A DNA stretch of 7,399 bases from the NCBI GenBank assembly GCA_027345905.1, contig DAIETC010000268.1, positions 1-7,399 of the forward strand, given 5' to 3'. A program made the position numbers and the translations under genes. Origin of the DNA: Kineosporiaceae bacterium. Its GTDB lineage: Bacteria; Actinomycetota; Actinomycetes; Actinomycetales; Angustibacteraceae. The notes beneath the pieces were generated by a model. That model did no database searches, was not told the origin of the DNA, and saw nothing but the letters and a program-made list of their open reading frames with translations. Of the stretch, positions 5,518 through 7,399 are shown piece after piece (position 1 is the stretch's first letter; each line of letters begins with the position of its first letter).

Positions 5518-6894
5518 TCAGCGCCATCCGGTGATGTCCAGGACGACGCCCTTGCCGGTGATGTTGTGCTGGATGCTGACATAGAAGTGCTTACCGGAGG
5601 GGTCGAAGAAGCCGCCGGTCCACTCTGCGGTCAGGTCGTTCAGCGTGGCGACCCGAAGGCAGCCGTCGGACTGCAGGTCGGCGTCCATACCGTCGGGCCG
5701 GCACGACCACAGGTCGTTGTTGTGCGCGCCCTCGAAGGTGGTCTCGCCGTCCTCGTGGACGATCCAGTTGCCGCGGCCCGGCTGGTGGGCGATGTTGTCG
5801 GGGCTGTTGAACGCCGGTGACCCCGCAACGAGAAGGTCGACACGCGGTTTGCTGTCGGCGCTCGCCGCCTGCGCGAGGGTGCCGTCGGTGATGCAGTTGG
5901 TCTCGCCGTAGAAGTGCGCCTGCTCGCGGCCGGTGTTGTTGCCGCAGAACCGGACCGTGCCCTGCGCCATCGCCTTGCGGTCGAACGACAGGTCCTCGGG
6001 CCGGTAGTACCCCGTGAGGCCCTTCGCCGTGGTCTGCGGGCGGATCGGTGCGGTGGCGTCGACCTGCACCCAGCTGGCGTCGCCGAGCTGCATACCCTGA
6101 CCGGTGTTGCTGCCCGAGCCGACCTTCAGGCCGTAGACCGTGCCGGAGACGAGCGGCGACTGGGCCAGGCTGGTCACCGGGCTGCCGTTCCAGCGCGTGC
6201 TGGGCAAGAACTTGTAGTACGCGCCGCCGGGTGCGCCGTTCTTCGGGCCGAGCTCGTCCCCGTAGTACGCGACCCCGCTGCGCAGGAAGCCGAGCCCCTC
6301 GTAGGCGACCGACCCGAGGGCGTCGCGGCGGGCGACCAGGTCGGCGCCTTGGCCGGTGACGACGCCGGTGGCGCGGTCGACGGTGACGTCGATCTTGGTC
6401 GGGTCGAGGATCTCCCACACGTGCCCGTCAGCGCGCTCCTCGCCGATGGCGACCGTGCCCCAGGGCGTGGTGTGCAGGGCGTCGCAGGACTGGGTGCCGG
6501 TCAGCACCGTCGTCGCCGAGCCGTCGGCCAGGCTGATCAGCTGCACCCCCGGGTCCGTGGGGCTCTGCTCGTTGCAGTACACGAGGTACTTGGGGTCGTC
6601 GATCGGCCACAGCGCGCCCATGTCGAGGTTGCGGGCGGCCACGCCGGAGGTCACGACCTTCGCCTTCAGGCCCTTGGCGAGCGTCGCGAGCGCGAGCGGG
6701 TTGGCGCTGGCCTGGTCCTTGGTCAGGCTCAGAGTGGACGACGCGGCCAGACCCTGCGCCACGCCGTAGCCGCGCTCGGCCTGTACCGATCGCTCGTCGT
6801 TGCCGTCGTCGGGGCCGGCCACGGCCGCCCCGGCGGAACCCAGCGCCGCAAGGAGCAGCGTGACTGCTCCGACGGCCTTGACAGATGTGCGCAC
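5518..6894 (-). CDS. Secreted PhoX/DUF839-family protein (phosphatase-like)
   Basis: 458 residues, with a Sec-type signal peptide (MRTSVKAVGAVTLLLAALGS, likely cut after AGAAVA near residue 26). There is no twin-arginine, whereas many PhoX proteins use Tat. The mature part shows segments typical of the DUF839/PhoX beta-propeller family: TPWGTVAIGEER (143-154), YYGDELG (210-216), RPEDLSFD (298-305), FNSPDNIAH (362-370) and GKHFYVSIQH (434-443). PhoX enzymes are extracellular alkaline phosphatases with Ca and Fe in the propeller centre; the phosphatase role here is inferred from family only. Six cysteines (107, 137, 317, 334, 398, 412) could form disulfides after export. The GTG start at 6894 is preceded by GAAGGAG 7 bases away. 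The upstream region holds PHO-box-like repeats and palindromes, suggesting phosphate control. Confidence 0.85.
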   Translation of the reverse strand: MRTSVKAVGAVTLLLAALGSAGAAVAGPDDGNDERSVQAERGYGVAQGLAASSTLSLTKDQASANPLALATLAKGLKAKVVTSGVAARNLDMGALWPIDDPKYLVYCNEQSPTDPGVQLISLADGSATTVLTGTQSCDALHTTPWGTVAIGEERADGHVWEILDPTKIDVTVDRATGVVTGQGADLVARRDALGSVAYEGLGFLRSGVAYYGDELGPKNGAPGGAYYKFLPSTRWNGSPVTSLAQSPLVSGTVYGLKVGSGSNTGQGMQLGDASWVQVDATAPIRPQTTAKGLTGYYRPEDLSFDRKAMAQGTVRFCGNNTGREQAHFYGETNCITDGTLAQAASADSKPRVDLLVAGSPAFNSPDNIAHQPGRGNWIVHEDGETTFEGAHNNDLWSCRPDGMDADLQSDGCLRVATLNDLTAEWTGGFFDPSGKHFYVSIQHNITGKGVVLDITGWR

Positions 6895-6910
6895 GTGAGG
6901 ACTCCTTCAC

Positions 6911-6929
6911 TTCCCGGGAACCTCCCGGG
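6911..6929. promoter_or_regulatory. Palindrome/hairpin just upstream of the DUF839 ribosome binding site
   Basis: TTCCCGGGAA (6911-6920) is a perfect 10-bp palindrome. CCCGGGA (6913-6919) also pairs with TCCCGGG (6923-6929) over a 3-base loop. On the - strand this sits directly before the GAAGGAG site (6908-6902). It could be a 5'-leader hairpin affecting translation or stability, or a protein-binding site. Confidence 0.5.
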
Positions 6930-6943
6930 CCCGCCTCACGCTG

Positions 6944-6957
6944 CCATCTCGAGATGG
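6944..6957. promoter_or_regulatory. 14-bp perfect palindrome, candidate operator
   Basis: CCATCTCGAGATGG is a perfect 14-bp dyad two bases from the PHO-box-like repeats and 49 bases before the DUF839 start. The size and symmetry suit a dimeric regulator site; the regulator is not identifiable from the window. Confidence 0.5.
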
Positions 6958-6959
6958 AC

Positions 6960-6992
6960 TGCAGATGACCGTCAGGTGGTGTTCACATGACC
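6960..6992 (-). promoter_or_regulatory. Three 11-bp PHO-box-like direct repeat units (candidate PhoP site)
   Basis: Read on the - strand toward the DUF839 gene, three consecutive 11-mers appear: GGTCATGTGAA (6992-6982), CACCACCTGAC (6981-6971) and GGTCATCTGCA (6970-6960). The PhoP direct-repeat unit known from Streptomyces is roughly G(G/T)TCAYYYR(C/G)G. The outer units share GGTCAT.TG with each other at exactly 22 bp and match it well; the middle unit matches only in the CA-CCTG part. The site ends 65 bases before the GTG start of a PhoX-like gene, a typical target. It overlaps the stop codon of the upstream aminotransferase-like gene. Confidence 0.5.
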
Positions 6993-7399
6993 GCTGATTT
7001 ACCTGGACGCTGGGCGGGGTCCAGAGCAGTGGCCAGAGCACGCATGACACGTTCCAGACGCTCGGACGACGTTGCCAGGTTCACCCGGACGTGACCTTCG
7101 CCGCCCGGCCCGAACGTGCGCCCCTCGTTGACCATCACCCGGCCCTGCTTCAGGGCGGTGTGGGCGGGATCGGGCCGCCCGTAGGCGCGCACGTCCAGCC
7201 AGGCCAGGTAGGTCGCCTCAAGGCGCCGGTGGCGCGCGTGCGGCAGGTCGCGGCGCACCAGCTCGGCGAACAGTTCCCGGTTCGCGTCCAGCCGGGCCAC
7301 GAACGCGTCGAGCCAGGGCTGGCCGTCGCGGTACGCCGCGAGGTTCGCGGCGATGCCGAGGGTCGAGACCCCGTGGTTGGCCACGTGCGGGATCGCGCG
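6983..7399 (-). CDS. PatB/MalY-type PLP-dependent C-S lyase (aminotransferase fold), C-terminal part only
   Basis: The last 138 residues of a fold-type I PLP enzyme; the gene enters from the right edge, so the PLP-binding lysine and start are not visible (family members are about 390 residues). Family-typical segments are STLGIAANLAAYRDGQPWLD, the helix with LDANRELFAELV, LEATYLAWLDVRAYG, VNEGRTFGPGGEGHVRVNLATS, and the terminal helix LERVMRALATAL. The Arg in HVRVNLATS is expected to bind the substrate carboxylate. These match the MalY/PatB group (cystathionine beta-lyase-type C-S lyases) better than general aspartate aminotransferases. The exact substrate cannot be told. It is upstream of, and on the same strand as, the DUF839 gene, 88 bases apart, but the PHO-like site and hairpins suggest separate control. 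Confidence 0.85.
   Translation of the reverse strand, partial: RAIPHVANHGVSTLGIAANLAAYRDGQPWLDAFVARLDANRELFAELVRRDLPHARHRRLEATYLAWLDVRAYGRPDPAHTALKQGRVMVNEGRTFGPGGEGHVRVNLATSSERLERVMRALATALDPAQRPGKSAVM

Noticed and set aside
5914..6990. 358-codon + strand open frame antisense to the DUF839 gene
   Set aside because: Ala/Val/Arg/Gly-rich low-complexity shadow; the opposite strand has a signal peptide, ribosome binding site and family motifs.

Overview
This GC-rich window comes from an actinomycete (high-GC Gram-positive). The order ATP synthase beta and epsilon, a DUF2550 membrane protein, a PduO-type cobalamin adenosyltransferase on the opposite strand and then murA is the order known around atpD-atpC-Rv1312-Rv1314c-murA in Mycobacterium. 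The very short epsilon subunit (89 residues) resembles Micrococcales more than mycobacteria. That placement is inference; there is no rRNA in the window to test it.

Left part (1-2530, all + strand): the probable last codons of atpG, then atpD, a 299-base gap, atpC and a DUF2550 gene. The gap inside an otherwise tight ATP synthase operon is unusual and carries three identical 23-bp dyad-like repeats. The DUF2550 gene ends in a 17-bp tandem duplication that spans its stop codon.

Middle part (2611-4889): a cobalamin adenosyltransferase gene (- strand) and murA (+ strand) are divergent, and their most likely start codons are the two strands of one CATG tetranucleotide, so there is no DNA between them. 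MurA has Asp in place of the usual catalytic Cys (an actinobacterial trait linked to fosfomycin resistance). It also has Gly where the general-base Asp of the FPTD motif is expected, which is the most surprising coding observation here. A small one-helix membrane protein of unknown role converges on murA.

Right part (5065-7399): a stand-alone STAS-domain protein without the phosphorylatable serines, a strong bidirectional hairpin terminator, a secreted PhoX/DUF839-type protein on the - strand, and the C-terminal third of a PatB/MalY-type PLP-dependent C-S lyase running off the right edge. The DUF839 gene has a rich upstream region: a good ribosome binding site, a palindromic hairpin, a 14-bp perfect palindrome and three consecutive 11-bp units resembling actinobacterial PhoP (PHO) boxes. 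This suggests phosphate-starvation control of a secreted phosphatase-like protein.

Most of the window is core housekeeping sequence. I see no mobile element, CRISPR array, RNA gene or clear new multi-gene system. The points of interest are the MurA substitutions, the repeat array in the atp operon, the zero-spacing divergent start, and the DUF839 regulatory region.
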